Shown here: positions 15,799-24,988 of the stretch, piece after piece | How positions within the stretch are numbered: the first letter of the stretch is position 1 | Layout of the letters: the number at the start of each line of letters is the position of its first letter | NCBI GenBank assembly: GCA_041749015.1 | Contig: JBGTCD010000087.1 | Coordinates: 1-64,000, forward strand | DNA length: 64,000 nt | Direction of reading: 5' to 3' | Origin: JBGTCD01 sp041749015 | GTDB taxonomy: Bacteria; Bacteroidota; Bacteroidia; Cytophagales; Cyclobacteriaceae | Notes under the pieces: model-generated | Seen by the model: the letters and a program-made list of their open reading frames with translations, nothing else | The model's database searches: none | What the model was told of the DNA's origin: nothing | Translations under genes and position numbers: made by a program

Positions 15799-18624
15799 TT
15801 AATCCAACTTAGGCTTCAAGTATTTTGCAGTATGATTATTATTCAAACGTGCCAAATCCTCCGGTGTTCCTGCAAAACAAATATTTCCTCCCTTTTCTCC
15901 TCCATCAGGACCCAGATCGATTACCCAGTCGGCAGATTTTATCACCTCCATATTGTGCTCAATAATGATGGCGGAATGCCCCTGATCCACCAGGGCATTG
16001 ATCGCATCCAAAAGCCTGGTAATATCGTGAAAATGCAATCCGGTAGTGGGCTCATCAAAAATGAAAAGGACGTGCTCTTTAGAAGATTTGGTCCCCTTGC
16101 TGAGGAAAGAGGCCAGCTTTACCCTTTGGGCCTCACCGCCGCTAAGAGAGTTAGAAGATTGGCCAAGCCTTACATACCCCAGGCCAACATCAAATAGTGG
16201 TTGAAGTTTATTAATTATGGCATTCTTGTCTTTGAAAAACTCCAGACTTTCTTCCACCGTCATGTCCAGCACTTCTGAAATGTTTTTATCCTTAAACCGG
16301 GCCTCTAAAATATCTTCCTTAAACCGGGTACCTTTGCAATGCTCACAGGTGAGGAAGATATCAGCCATAAACTGCATTTCGATTTTGATCTGGCCTTCCC
16401 CACTGCATTCTTCACATCGGCCGCCATCGACATTGAAAGAAAAGAAGGCGGGTTTGAATCCCTTTTTTCTGGAAAATGGCAATTCTGCAAAAAGTTGTCG
16501 AATGGCATCATAAGCCTTTACATAGGTTACCGGGTTAGATCGGGATGATTTTCCTATGGGGTTTTGATCGATCATCTCCACCTGAGAAATGAGCTTGTAG
16601 CTACCATCCAGTTGATCGAATTTGCCGGAGGGCTCAGCGGAAGTCCCAAGGGTCCTTGAAAGCGCGGGATACAGCACCTCCCTGACCAAAGTACTTTTAC
16701 CAGACCCACTCACTCCGGTGATGGCCGTCATCACACCTAGGGGAAAAGCCACATCAATACTTTTCAGGTTATGCTCCCGGGCACCTATAATCCTGATGGA
16801 TTCCTTCCAGGCTCTACGCTTTTGGGGTACTGCCACCTCTGCCGTACCCAATAAATATCTTGCGGTATGGGTATTGGTATCATTGGTCATGTCATCAATA
16901 GTACCCTGAAAAACCACCGCCCCTCCATGGGTACCGGCATCAGGGCCAATATCGATGATCTGATCAGCCGCCCGCATGACCGCCTCCTCATGTTCTACAA
17001 TAATGACTGTATTGCCGAGGTCCCGCAGTCCTCGAAGTACAGCTACCAGACGGTTGGTATCACGAGGATGGAGGCCGATGCTGGGCTCGTCAAGTATATA
17101 CATGGATCCTACCAGGGCGCTTCCCAGGGAGGTCGCTAGTTTAATGCGCTGAAATTCTCCCCCCGATAAGGTAGCGGTGAGCCGGTTTAAGGTCAAATAG
17201 CCAAGGCCAACTTTTTCCAAATATTCTAACCGACTTCGGATCTCTGTAAGCAGTCTTCCGGCTACCTTTAGTTCAAAGTCATTTAATTTGATTTTATCAA
17301 AAAACAACGATAAATCATCCAGAGGCATCAGCACCAGGTCGGAGATGGAGTAGCCATCTATTTTGACATAGGAGGCATCTTTGCGGAGCCTTGTCCCTTT
17401 GCAGTCCGGGCATGTGGTACGGCCTCTGTATCTAGAAAGCATAACCCTGTATTGAATTTTATGCGTCTTGCTTTCGAGGTGTTTGAAAAATGCATCTAAG
17501 CCTTTGTAAGGCCGGTGACCTTTCCATAGTTGGTCAATGTGATGATCATCCAGTTCATTGTAGGGCCTGTGAATGGGAAAGTCAAATTCAATGCCATGCC
17601 GGAGGAGGGGCTCCAACCATTTCCTCATGGTCTCACCTCTGTAGGGTGCAATCGCACCCTCATAAACGGAGAGGCTTTTATCTGGGATTACCAGGTCTTC
17701 ATCGATGCCAAGGATTTTACCAAACCCCTCACAGGTTCGGCATGCACCATAGGGGTTGTTGAAGCTGAAAAAATGGATAGATGGCTCCTCGAATCGAATA
17801 CCATCTTCCTCAAAACGTTCCGAAAAAATTCTTTTTTCCCCACCCTGGATGAGAATTTCACAAGTACCATCCCCTTCAAAATATGCTGTTTGCACCGAAT
17901 CAGCCATACGAAAAGCCGTATCTTCATCATTGGGTAAAGTAGCCACCCGATCAATTAGTATTTTTAATGATTCCCGTTCGGGAATGGTGTTTTGGTTGAT
18001 TAAATTTTCTATTTCAACTACCGCGTCATTCACCAGCATCCGGGCATATCCTTTGCTTAGCAAAATTTTGAGTTCTTCCATCACCTTACGGTCCTTGATA
18101 GTAGTGAGGGGGGCTGCTATGGTAATTCTGGTGCCTTCTTCAAGGCCTTGCATATAATTGACCACATCTGTTACCGTATCTTTTGTGACCAGGCGTCCTA
18201 AGGTTGGGCTAAAGGTTTGGCCGATCCGCGCATAAAGGAGTTTGAGGTAATCGTAAATTTCGGTGGTGGTGCCTACGGTAGATCTGGGGTTACGGGTGTT
18301 TACTTTTTGCTCTATAGCAATGGCTGGAGCGACACCCCGGATATAATCGACCTCGGGCTTTTCCATTCTGCCCAGAAACTGTCGGGCATAGCTGCTCAGG
18401 CTTTCTACATACATGCGCTGCCCTTCTGCAAAAAGTGTGTCAAAAGCCAAAGAAGTTTTTCCCGAACCTGAAAGGCCTGTGACCACCACCATTTTATTCC
18501 TTGGAATGGCCAGGGAGATGTTTTTCAGGTTGTTTACCCGGGCCCCTTTTATGATGATGTACTGCTTTGGGTCCAGGGCTTCAAGGGCCTCGATATCTTT
18601 GGCAATAGTTATGGCTTCTACCAT
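15799..18624 (-). CDS. uvrA: Excinuclease ABC subunit A
   Basis: This 941-residue damage-recognition ATPase belongs to nucleotide excision repair. It has two ABC modules: Walker A motifs GLSGSGKTSLAF near residue 50 and GVSGSGKSTLVRE near 640, and signature motifs LSGGEFQRIKLA and LSGGEAQRVKLA. The zinc modules are seen as CRTCEGFG with TTCPDCKGTRL, and CEECSGEG with CEHCKGTRF. The UvrB-contact region is present. Full length and intact. It hands damaged sites to UvrB, which is not in the window. A broken photolyase start lies directly divergent from it. Confidence 0.97.
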   Translation of the reverse strand: MVEAITIAKDIEALEALDPKQYIIIKGARVNNLKNISLAIPRNKMVVVTGLSGSGKTSLAFDTLFAEGQRMYVESLSSYARQFLGRMEKPEVDYIRGVAPAIAIEQKVNTRNPRSTVGTTTEIYDYLKLLYARIGQTFSPTLGRLVTKDTVTDVVNYMQGLEEGTRITIAAPLTTIKDRKVMEELKILLSKGYARMLVNDAVVEIENLINQNTIPERESLKILIDRVATLPNDEDTAFRMADSVQTAYFEGDGTCEILIQGGEKRIFSERFEEDGIRFEEPSIHFFSFNNPYGACRTCEGFGKILGIDEDLVIPDKSLSVYEGAIAPYRGETMRKWLEPLLRHGIEFDFPIHRPYNELDDHHIDQLWKGHRPYKGLDAFFKHLESKTHKIQYRVMLSRYRGRTTCPDCKGTRLRKDASYVKIDGYSISDLVLMPLDDLSLFFDKIKLNDFELKVAGRLLTEIRSRLEYLEKVGLGYLTLNRLTATLSGGEFQRIKLATSLGSALVGSMYILDEPSIGLHPRDTNRLVAVLRGLRDLGNTVIIVEHEEAVMRAADQIIDIGPDAGTHGGAVVFQGTIDDMTNDTNTHTARYLLGTAEVAVPQKRRAWKESIRIIGAREHNLKSIDVAFPLGVMTAITGVSGSGKSTLVREVLYPALSRTLGTSAEPSGKFDQLDGSYKLISQVEMIDQNPIGKSSRSNPVTYVKAYDAIRQLFAELPFSRKKGFKPAFFSFNVDGGRCEECSGEGQIKIEMQFMADIFLTCEHCKGTRFKEDILEARFKDKNISEVLDMTVEESLEFFKDKNAIINKLQPLFDVGLGYVRLGQSSNSLSGGEAQRVKLASFLSKGTKSSKEHVLFIFDEPTTGLHFHDITRLLDAINALVDQGHSAIIIEHNMEVIKSADWVIDLGPDGGEKGGNICFAGTPEDLARLNNNHTAKYLKPKLD

Positions 18625-18752
18625 GGTGCAAAGATAACAGGGACCCCGGGAATTCGGTTATAATTTTCACACGTGTGGAACAAAAAGCGCATTTTTTATT
18701 AGATAAAATTCTACTCTTTCTTACAAATTCCTTTGATCCTTGTTTCAGAATC

Positions 18753-18857
18753 ATGGAGATCACATTAATTTTTCCCCACCAGTTGTTTTCAGAACATCCC
18801 GAACTGGACTCGAACCGTGAAGTCTGGTTATTGGAAGACCCCCCTTACTTTTATTAA
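18753..18857 (+). pseudogene. N-terminal remnant of a photolyase-like gene
   Basis: From ATG 18753 the frame encodes 34 residues, with EITLIFPHQLFSEHPELD and WLLEDPPYFY, then stops at 18855-18857. In my reading this matches the N-terminus of the cryptochrome/photolyase family proteins found in Bacteroidota, which begin with an ITLIFPHQLF-like strand and a short strand ending in V-E-E/D. Those proteins are about 500 residues long; nothing of the rest is seen in any frame downstream. The 18625-18948 gap holds nothing else recognisable. The most likely explanation is a deletion that left only the 5' end. Assignment rests on a short match and is tentative. Confidence 0.5.
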
Positions 18858-18929
18858 CAGTGAAAAATGAAATAAGAAAATTTTATTTAGAATGACAGGA
18901 AACTTTTATTTATCCGAAAAATATTCTAA

Positions 18930-18946
18930 CTAGAAGGCCTTTCTAG
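18930..18946 (+). promoter_or_regulatory. Hairpin just before a start codon
   Basis: CTAGAA (18930-18935) and TTCTAG (18941-18946) are perfect arms around GGCCT, ending two bases before the ATG at 18949. In RNA this could hide the start region; in DNA it could be an operator. Confidence 0.35.
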
Positions 18947-18948
18947 CT

Positions 18949-19491
18949 ATGCTAAAGCAACTTACGTCCATATCACTTCTTCTGATAATGCTTCTTAGCA
19001 TATTTGGATATTATGGACTTGTCCTGATTGCTGACAAGAAATACAATCAAAAGATAATGGTTTGGCTGGATAATGAAATGGAAGAAAACATTGAGTTTCT
19101 GTCAAAAAAAATTCCATTGGCAATACCATATCAGTCCGGGAGGAGCGAATTTGAACGTTTGGATGGTTTAGTTGAAATAGAGGGACAGGTTCATAGGGTG
19201 GTGAAAGCCAGGTTTGAAAATGACACCTTGACCATCTTATATATGGTTGACCACCGGCAAACAAAAATCAATAATGCCTACAAACGAGTAGCAGAAAATT
19301 TTTCTGAGCATCAGGATGAGAGCAATGACAACACTACCCTTTTGAAAATGAGCTCTAAGGAATATTTACCAGTCTCCATGGAACTCGAAACTAAGGACAG
19401 GGGCTGGGTAAAAGACATCCAATTTGGGTTTTTGGATAATCGATTTGTTAGTTTCGTACCAGAAATTTCCAGCCCTCCACCACAGTCATGA
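18949..19491 (+). CDS. Membrane-anchored protein of unknown function
   Basis: This 180-residue protein has one N-terminal membrane helix (about residues 5-27, ISLLLIMLLSIFGYYGLVLI). The rest lies outside the cytoplasm: a first half with short strands (LDGLVEIEGQVHRVVKARF), then a polar linker and a C-terminal part ending in prolines. I recognise no catalytic motif. Single-pass proteins of this shape occur in Bacteroidota next to outer-membrane receptors, but no receptor is adjacent here. It has its own terminator at 19507-19550 and a hairpin against its start codon. Confidence 0.6.
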   Translation: MLKQLTSISLLLIMLLSIFGYYGLVLIADKKYNQKIMVWLDNEMEENIEFLSKKIPLAIPYQSGRSEFERLDGLVEIEGQVHRVVKARFENDTLTILYMVDHRQTKINNAYKRVAENFSEHQDESNDNTTLLKMSSKEYLPVSMELETKDRGWVKDIQFGFLDNRFVSFVPEISSPPPQS

Positions 19492-19506
19492 TGATTACCA
19501 CCTATT

Positions 19507-19550
19507 AATACCGATCCTTTTAAATTAAAAGGGTTAGTATTTTATTTTCT
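19507..19550 (+). terminator. Rho-independent terminator
   Basis: AATAC plus CCTTTTAA pairs with TTAAAAGG plus GTATT (19507-19541) with a small internal loop, followed by a T-rich tail. Confidence 0.6.
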
Positions 19551-19607
19551 CAATGTCACAGTATGTGGCATCTGAGGCATTCTATTATCATAAAAAAATT
19601 TAAGATC

Positions 19608-20147
19608 ATGGCTTATATAAAAATTAATGAAGACCTACCGGGTATTGTTGGTTTATTGGACTATTCACCTGAAACAGCGAAACCCCTAACCGACCTTGCT
19701 GAAACTTTGCTCAGGGGACCAAGTACCCTTACGCCCGGAGAGCGTGAGATCATTGCGGCTTATGTTTCATTTAAAAATGAATGTCATTTTTGTCACACCT
19801 CACATGCTGCCGCAGCGGCCCATCATTATGGCGGCGACCTTGACCTTGTTGATGATATTAAAAGAGGGCTTATTCATACGGATATTAGTCCTAAACTGAG
19901 AAAACTCATCGAGATTGCTAAAAAGGTTCAGATAAGTGGGAAAGAGGTAAAGGCTGAAGATGTTGAGGCGGCGAGGGAGACAGGAGCCACAGATAATGAA
20001 ATACATCATACAGTATTGATTGCAGCGGCATTTTGTATGTTCAATCGATATGTGGATGGTCTGGGTACCTGGGCCCCTAAGGAAACGGAGGCCTATGATG
20101 AAATGGGAAAAATGATGGCCTTTGAAGGTTACCAGGGGGCTATTTAA
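19608..20147 (+). CDS. AhpD-like carboxymuconolactone decarboxylase family protein
   Basis: This 179-residue all-helical protein is of the AhpD/CMD superfamily. The redox centre is complete: NECHFCHTSH gives the CxxC pair with the conserved histidine three residues on, preceded by a glutamate in TPGEREIIAAYVS. Members reduce peroxides through the CxxC thiols or act on hydroperoxides. The exact substrate here is unknown. I start at ATG 19608 (MAYIKINEDLPGIVGLL); a longer frame to 19563 exists but its extra residues look like non-coding sequence. It stands alone with a strong terminator. Confidence 0.85.
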   Translation: MAYIKINEDLPGIVGLLDYSPETAKPLTDLAETLLRGPSTLTPGEREIIAAYVSFKNECHFCHTSHAAAAAHHYGGDLDLVDDIKRGLIHTDISPKLRKLIEIAKKVQISGKEVKAEDVEAARETGATDNEIHHTVLIAAAFCMFNRYVDGLGTWAPKETEAYDEMGKMMAFEGYQGAI

Positions 20148-20168
20148 TTTAAATCATTTTATATTTAG

Positions 20169-20200
20169 ACGGATCCGGTTTATTCCGGGTCCGTTTTTTT
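20169..20200 (+). terminator. Rho-independent terminator
   Basis: ACGGATCCGG (20169-20178) pairs with CCGGGTCCGT (20185-20194) with one mismatch, followed by a run of T. Confidence 0.85.
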
Positions 20201-20232
20201 ATTTTTAAACGGTAGAAGTATTTGAAAAACTC

Positions 20233-20694
20233 ATGAAAAAATATTTTCAAAAATTGATGCGGTATAATCACTGGGCCAACGGGAGAATCCTCAAATCTAT
20301 AATAGATCATTGCCCCGACGATCAGGATATTTTAAAACTATACAGCCACTTGATTTCGGCTCAGTACATCTGGTTGTTGAGGATCAAAGGCATCCCCATA
20401 AGTACATTTCCCATCTGGGAGATATACAACCTGGACCAACTAGAAACCATGACCAATGAAAGCACAGAAAACTGGCTACAGTATCTGGAATCGCACCAGT
20501 TTGAAACTTTTGAGGAGATGATATTTTATCAGAATTCACAGGGCAAAAAGTTTGAAAATTCCATCGGACAAATCATCACCCATGTGGCCAATCACAGCAC
20601 TCACCACAGAGCACAGATCTCTTTAAGCTTACGACAAAAGGATATAGCCCCTCCCGCTACGGATTATATATTTTACGCGAGGGAAGCCTTTTAG
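20233..20694 (+). CDS. DinB-family protein
   Basis: This 153-residue four-helix-bundle protein of the DinB/YfiT type probably binds a divalent metal through three histidines: one in YNHWANGRIL near the N-terminus and two in HVANHSTHHRAQISL near residue 120. Some relatives are thiol transferases (bacillithiol or mycothiol S-transferases); most are uncharacterised. It ends one base before the convergent 746-residue exported-protein gene, with no room for a terminator. A second DinB protein is encoded at 37089-37598. Confidence 0.85.
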   Translation: MKKYFQKLMRYNHWANGRILKSIIDHCPDDQDILKLYSHLISAQYIWLLRIKGIPISTFPIWEIYNLDQLETMTNESTENWLQYLESHQFETFEEMIFYQNSQGKKFENSIGQIITHVANHSTHHRAQISLSLRQKDIAPPATDYIFYAREAF

Positions 20695-20695
20695 A

Positions 20696-22936
20696 TCAAG
20701 GATTTATGTTAGAGGTGATGATATCCAGGTCCTGATTGGTAATGATGTGGATCAGGTTATTGTCAAAATCAAGGGGTTTGTAGCGGTTAGTTTGGTAGTT
20801 GAGGTCAAAGCCAAATAAATTGATGTTGCTGTCATTAACTTTGACGATATCCCTGATGAAATAGGTCTTGTCAGTGAGTATTGGATTAATTAAGTTAAAA
20901 AATCCCTGGTCACTGATATCCGCAATAAAGGCGTTAGTTTGTCTCATATTGGCATTGGTTGCGTGCTCTTTTCCGTCATTTGTCCGAAGATTGGAAAAAT
21001 TTCCTGCTAATAGATAACCTTTCTGAGTATTGATCATGCCCTCAAGAGTTCCGGAGAATGAAAGAGATTCATTCCATAGCAGATCACCAAAACCATGAAT
21101 ACCCCAAATATCCAGTTGGCCCTTTTGAAAAGGATTTTGTACTAAATTATCACCCATAGTTCCCAGCACAAAAGAATTATTGGACTCTCGGAACACAAGT
21201 GCCCGCGGTATCCCGGTTTCCGGAATATGTCGTCTGAAGATCTCGGTGCCTTTTTCATCCAAATAAAACAAGGTATTCAAAATAGATCCTTTTTCTTTGT
21301 GTTTGGCCGTGATGGTAAAAGCACAACCTTCCTGAGTAAGCACCAGAGTGGTGACATAATTATTTGCATCAGCCCCTGCGCTGTCTATTTCCACATTGTA
21401 TTCCTTGATCCAAAGGAGTCTGTTTTGTTCATTAAGGCTCGCAAGATATGCGGTATAGTGCTCCTGATTTCTGCCGGGTTTAAAAATGCCGCCAATATAA
21501 AGCCGACCGTCAATATTTCTTTTGGAAACCAGAGTAAATGCCCGACCCGGATCCAGGGGCTCACCTTCATAGTTATCTGCGGATAATGGAAGGATGAAAT
21601 TTTTATGCTTTACCGTGCCACTAGGCCTTTCCAGAATTGTATGATTTTCAATGATGGTATTTCTCAGGAGCAAAGCGAAGTCAGAAAAGGTACCTGAGAT
21701 CAGTTTTTCTTCCTCATCAATGTAACCGGTGAGGCCTTTGGCGCCATTGAAATGGGCATTAAAATACTCGGGGTGTTTGTTGATATTGGGTTCGTTCAAT
21801 CGCCTTTTCACGCGGGTAAGGAGGCTGTCGCCAAGGATGGTGCTGTTGATTACATCACTGTAAAAATTATAAACCCTTCCGGATTCGTTTGAATCAGCAT
21901 AACCACCTTTATTTCCTAATTTGTTCTCCAGGTTTTGCCGGTATTCCCTATACTCCAGGAGGGCGGCAAGGAGAGAATTATGGTCATATTTCTTGAGTTG
22001 AAACAGAGTGCTTTTGCTCAATCGATATGCGTTAAAATCCAGAAGGGGGGCATTACCCGAACTGGCAAGAGACTTATTCAGGGATATGGTCATATCATTG
22101 AGCCGCTTTCTTAAGGGGACAATGACATCAGCAGTTTCTTTCAGTAGATCATCGGCCCAGGTTTTGTAATCCCAGAACACCAGGTCTTTTTCCAGAAAAT
22201 TCATTCTGGTCATCAGCCCATCTAGCCGGTAGGTCTTGATGGGTTGTATAGTGAATTCCTGAATGGTACCTTTCAGAGGATTTTCTTTAAAGAGCCTTTG
22301 ATATTCTTTGAAGTAATAAATAGCGGAATCGTAGTCTGATTTTATTCTATTGAGACGGTTTCTATGACCTTCATCAAAATACATGAGCAGGTCGTCTCTG
22401 TTGGCATATCGGCCGTTGATTTCGGAATATTCCCGGACCACCCGGTCATAAAAACCCACACTTTTGGTAAATGCCTGATAAATAGGCGGAGCCACCAGTT
22501 GAAAATTACTGGCATCTTCCTGCCCTTTCCTTATCTTATTAATTAGCAATTCCAGGGTTACGGTACCCGAGGAGTCAGGATTGAAAAAAAGGTCGTTATA
22601 AAACTCTTCATTTCTGCTGATCTCTTGCTCACTGATCAGGAGCCCGGCTTTAAAAAATGTAAGTCTGGCCCTTTCAGCATGACCCATGCAATACTCATAA
22701 TGTGTAAGGATATTTTGTGTGGTATAGTTATCTTCATAAATGAGAGCCATTCTCAGGTTCAGATTGGGATTTTCACTATCCTCCAACAGGTAACCTCTGA
22801 CCTGATTGAATAGCTCTTCGCCTTCCATGGTCCTGATATCAGGAATGATATCCCTGTAACGAAGTTTCTGGCCATATGAAGGCACGGCTGTCATGGCAGC
22901 AAGTGTCAATAGTATGGTGAGTTTTATACGCTTCAT
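20696..22936 (-). CDS. Exported protein of the CHAT operon, function unknown
   Basis: This 746-residue protein has a signal peptide (MKRIKLTILLTLAAMTAVPSYG). The N-terminal half (to about 400) is helical and charged, and describes like an irregular helical-repeat domain. The C-terminal half is beta-rich with repeated strand-turn units (such as GRLYIGGIFKPG, NSFVLGTMGDN and GYLLAGNFSN) that suggest a propeller built from weakly conserved blades. No enzyme motif is recognised. It overlaps the PD40-OmpA gene by 4 bases (ATGA) and so is translated with it; it is the last gene of the three-gene operon. A partner or scaffold role is inferred from context only. Confidence 0.75.
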   Translation of the reverse strand: MKRIKLTILLTLAAMTAVPSYGQKLRYRDIIPDIRTMEGEELFNQVRGYLLEDSENPNLNLRMALIYEDNYTTQNILTHYEYCMGHAERARLTFFKAGLLISEQEISRNEEFYNDLFFNPDSSGTVTLELLINKIRKGQEDASNFQLVAPPIYQAFTKSVGFYDRVVREYSEINGRYANRDDLLMYFDEGHRNRLNRIKSDYDSAIYYFKEYQRLFKENPLKGTIQEFTIQPIKTYRLDGLMTRMNFLEKDLVFWDYKTWADDLLKETADVIVPLRKRLNDMTISLNKSLASSGNAPLLDFNAYRLSKSTLFQLKKYDHNSLLAALLEYREYRQNLENKLGNKGGYADSNESGRVYNFYSDVINSTILGDSLLTRVKRRLNEPNINKHPEYFNAHFNGAKGLTGYIDEEEKLISGTFSDFALLLRNTIIENHTILERPSGTVKHKNFILPLSADNYEGEPLDPGRAFTLVSKRNIDGRLYIGGIFKPGRNQEHYTAYLASLNEQNRLLWIKEYNVEIDSAGADANNYVTTLVLTQEGCAFTITAKHKEKGSILNTLFYLDEKGTEIFRRHIPETGIPRALVFRESNNSFVLGTMGDNLVQNPFQKGQLDIWGIHGFGDLLWNESLSFSGTLEGMINTQKGYLLAGNFSNLRTNDGKEHATNANMRQTNAFIADISDQGFFNLINPILTDKTYFIRDIVKVNDSNINLFGFDLNYQTNRYKPLDFDNNLIHIITNQDLDIITSNINP

Positions 22937-24987
22937 ATCCCCAATATTTTTAATTCTACCCTTCTATTGGACGCCCGGCTCTCTTCATCTACATTAGGCA
23001 CTTTTGGGGTTGATTCTCCGTATCCCCTGGCCATAAATCGCTCCTCTTTGATGTTTTGTTCTACCAGGTAATTGAGTACACTTTCGGCCCTTTTAATAGA
23101 AAGGATCATATTGTATTGGGCTGAGCCAATATCATCGGTGTGGGCAGAGATCTCTACCTTTAATGTTGGATTTTCTCTCATCAGCTGTACTACCCTTTGC
23201 AATTCGGTAAATGATATTTCAGAGAGCTGCGCTGAGTTTGTTTCAAAATTAATATCCTTGAGGGTAAGTTTGGTATCTTTTTCAAGTTTTTGTAGTTCCA
23301 CATTCACCCTTGTATCGCCTCCAACTAAGGGATTGAATTCCATTGAATTAAAGGCATAGCCCTGATCGCTGGTGGCTTCCAGCTCGTACCGGTCACCGGC
23401 TCGCAAGGCTACTGTTTGGTTGCCGCTGATCTCAATAACTTCATCCCGGTCTTTATTTCTCAGCAAAATCCTGGAGCTTACCGCATTACTATTGCTGATA
23501 TCAGTGACATTAATAAACACATCCACCTTTTCCGGTTGTAGTTCCACCTCCCGTTCAAAGTCCCTGTAAAGAACCAGACGTGAAGCATCAAAGACAAGGG
23601 TTTCTTCTTTGAAGCCTTCGCTTGTAACGATGATCTCGTATTGACTCCCAATTGGTAGCTGGAGTCTGGCATTGCCCTCAAGGGCATCACTTTTTGCTCT
23701 GAGAAAATCCCGATTCCCGGACCGAACAATAACATATGAAACTACAGGTTCAAACAAATCCTTATCGCTTACGGAGACATTTAAGAATACCGATCTGAAT
23801 AGAGCAATATCCAGAGTGATTTCCTCATATTCGGTTTTTTCCCTCAGGTCAAAATACCTGGTGAAACTGGAATAGCCTTCTTTTTCTATTATGACATTAA
23901 AGCTTTTGCCTGTTGGCAATACCAGGGTAAAGCGCCCATCTGAAGGGTTATTTTCGATTCTCATAGTGACCTCAGAGGTACTGGCATCCACCACCTGAAT
24001 CTGGGCTGGAATACCTTCTTTGGTATCATCATCGATGATAAACCCTTGTACTACATTGTTGACAAATTGCCGCTGGGAGGGAGGAATTACTACACTGTAG
24101 ATGGCCTTGTCATTGTAGGTATAATACATGAGATCACCCTGGGCACTGATACATGAAAGCTGGTCATTCAATTCGGAATTTACATAATTGAGAGGCTCGG
24201 GAATGGACCAATCGCCAAGGGCACTAATCGTGGATTGATACATATCGTATCCACCTAGACCACCGGGCCGGTTGGAAGAAAATACCAGGGTACGGCCATC
24301 GGCCATAATTTTGGGAGCTTTTTCACATTCCTGGTTGATAGGCATGGGTAGCTTTACAGGCTCCGACCAGTCCCCATCATCCCTTCTTTGGCTTCGGTAA
24401 ATGGAAAAACAAAATCCGCCCTGTCGCCTAAGGGTACGGTCCTTCGGGCCTTCCATATTTTGACGGATAAAGTAAAGGATATTGCCATCAGCCGAAATGG
24501 ATGGAAAACCTTCATAACCTGGGGTATTGATAGGGGCGCCGATGTCTTGGGGTGTCTCCCACCCATCAGGGCCTCTTCGGGAATAAAAAATATCCTCACT
24601 TTGACCTACCCCGGTATTGGCAAAAAAGTACAGGAGATTACCGTCAAAAGAAATACTTGGCCCACCGATAAGGGCGGCATTTTCAGCAAAGGAATTAATC
24701 CTTTGGATTGGCTCAGGCTCTCCCCATTGCCCATCCCCATTTTTCGCTGACTCGAAAAGCAGGTACTTACCAGACCGGCTGGCTTGAAAAATCATGATTT
24801 TGCCATCGGCACTGATCGATGGTGCATAGGAAACTTCATCTTCCTTATTAAGCGCTTCGACAGGGGCCTGGGTATCAATGTAAATTTTAAGAGAATCAGG
24901 GATAGGCGCATCCTGTGAATATGCTACCCGGATAACCAACAAGGACATCAATGCGGTAAATAATATTTTATAAGCCATCTCTACCAT
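22933..24987 (-). CDS. PD40 propeller-OmpA outer-membrane protein
   Basis: This 684-residue protein starts with a signal peptide (MAYKILFTALMSLLVIRVAYSQ after an alternative first ATG). PD40/WD40-like propeller blades span about 50-300 (for example SPSISADGKIMIFQASRSG-like blades with SADG and DGNLLYF). Carboxypeptidase-regulatory-like beta domains follow, with an OmpA domain from about 570. The OmpA peptidoglycan-binding residues are seen in HTDDIGSAQYN and ASNRRVELKILG, with the LSIKRAESVLNYL helix. It would sit in the periplasm or outer membrane, bound to the wall. It begins one base after the CHAT gene stop and overlaps the next gene by 4 bases. Confidence 0.9.
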   Translation of the reverse strand: MVEMAYKILFTALMSLLVIRVAYSQDAPIPDSLKIYIDTQAPVEALNKEDEVSYAPSISADGKIMIFQASRSGKYLLFESAKNGDGQWGEPEPIQRINSFAENAALIGGPSISFDGNLLYFFANTGVGQSEDIFYSRRGPDGWETPQDIGAPINTPGYEGFPSISADGNILYFIRQNMEGPKDRTLRRQGGFCFSIYRSQRRDDGDWSEPVKLPMPINQECEKAPKIMADGRTLVFSSNRPGGLGGYDMYQSTISALGDWSIPEPLNYVNSELNDQLSCISAQGDLMYYTYNDKAIYSVVIPPSQRQFVNNVVQGFIIDDDTKEGIPAQIQVVDASTSEVTMRIENNPSDGRFTLVLPTGKSFNVIIEKEGYSSFTRYFDLREKTEYEEITLDIALFRSVFLNVSVSDKDLFEPVVSYVIVRSGNRDFLRAKSDALEGNARLQLPIGSQYEIIVTSEGFKEETLVFDASRLVLYRDFEREVELQPEKVDVFINVTDISNSNAVSSRILLRNKDRDEVIEISGNQTVALRAGDRYELEATSDQGYAFNSMEFNPLVGGDTRVNVELQKLEKDTKLTLKDINFETNSAQLSEISFTELQRVVQLMRENPTLKVEISAHTDDIGSAQYNMILSIKRAESVLNYLVEQNIKEERFMARGYGESTPKVPNVDEESRASNRRVELKILGI

Positions 24988-24988
24988 C

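Noticed and set aside
17530..18157. Long plus-strand frames opposite uvrA
   Set aside because: uvrA is fully conserved on the minus strand; these are shadows with no family features.
18800..18825. ACTCGAACC resembling a tRNA T-loop
   Set aside because: No acceptor or anticodon stem can be built around it; it fits the photolyase-like frame.
19563..19607. Upstream extension of the AhpD-like protein
   Set aside because: The extra 15 residues have no family match, and the usual start is at 19608.
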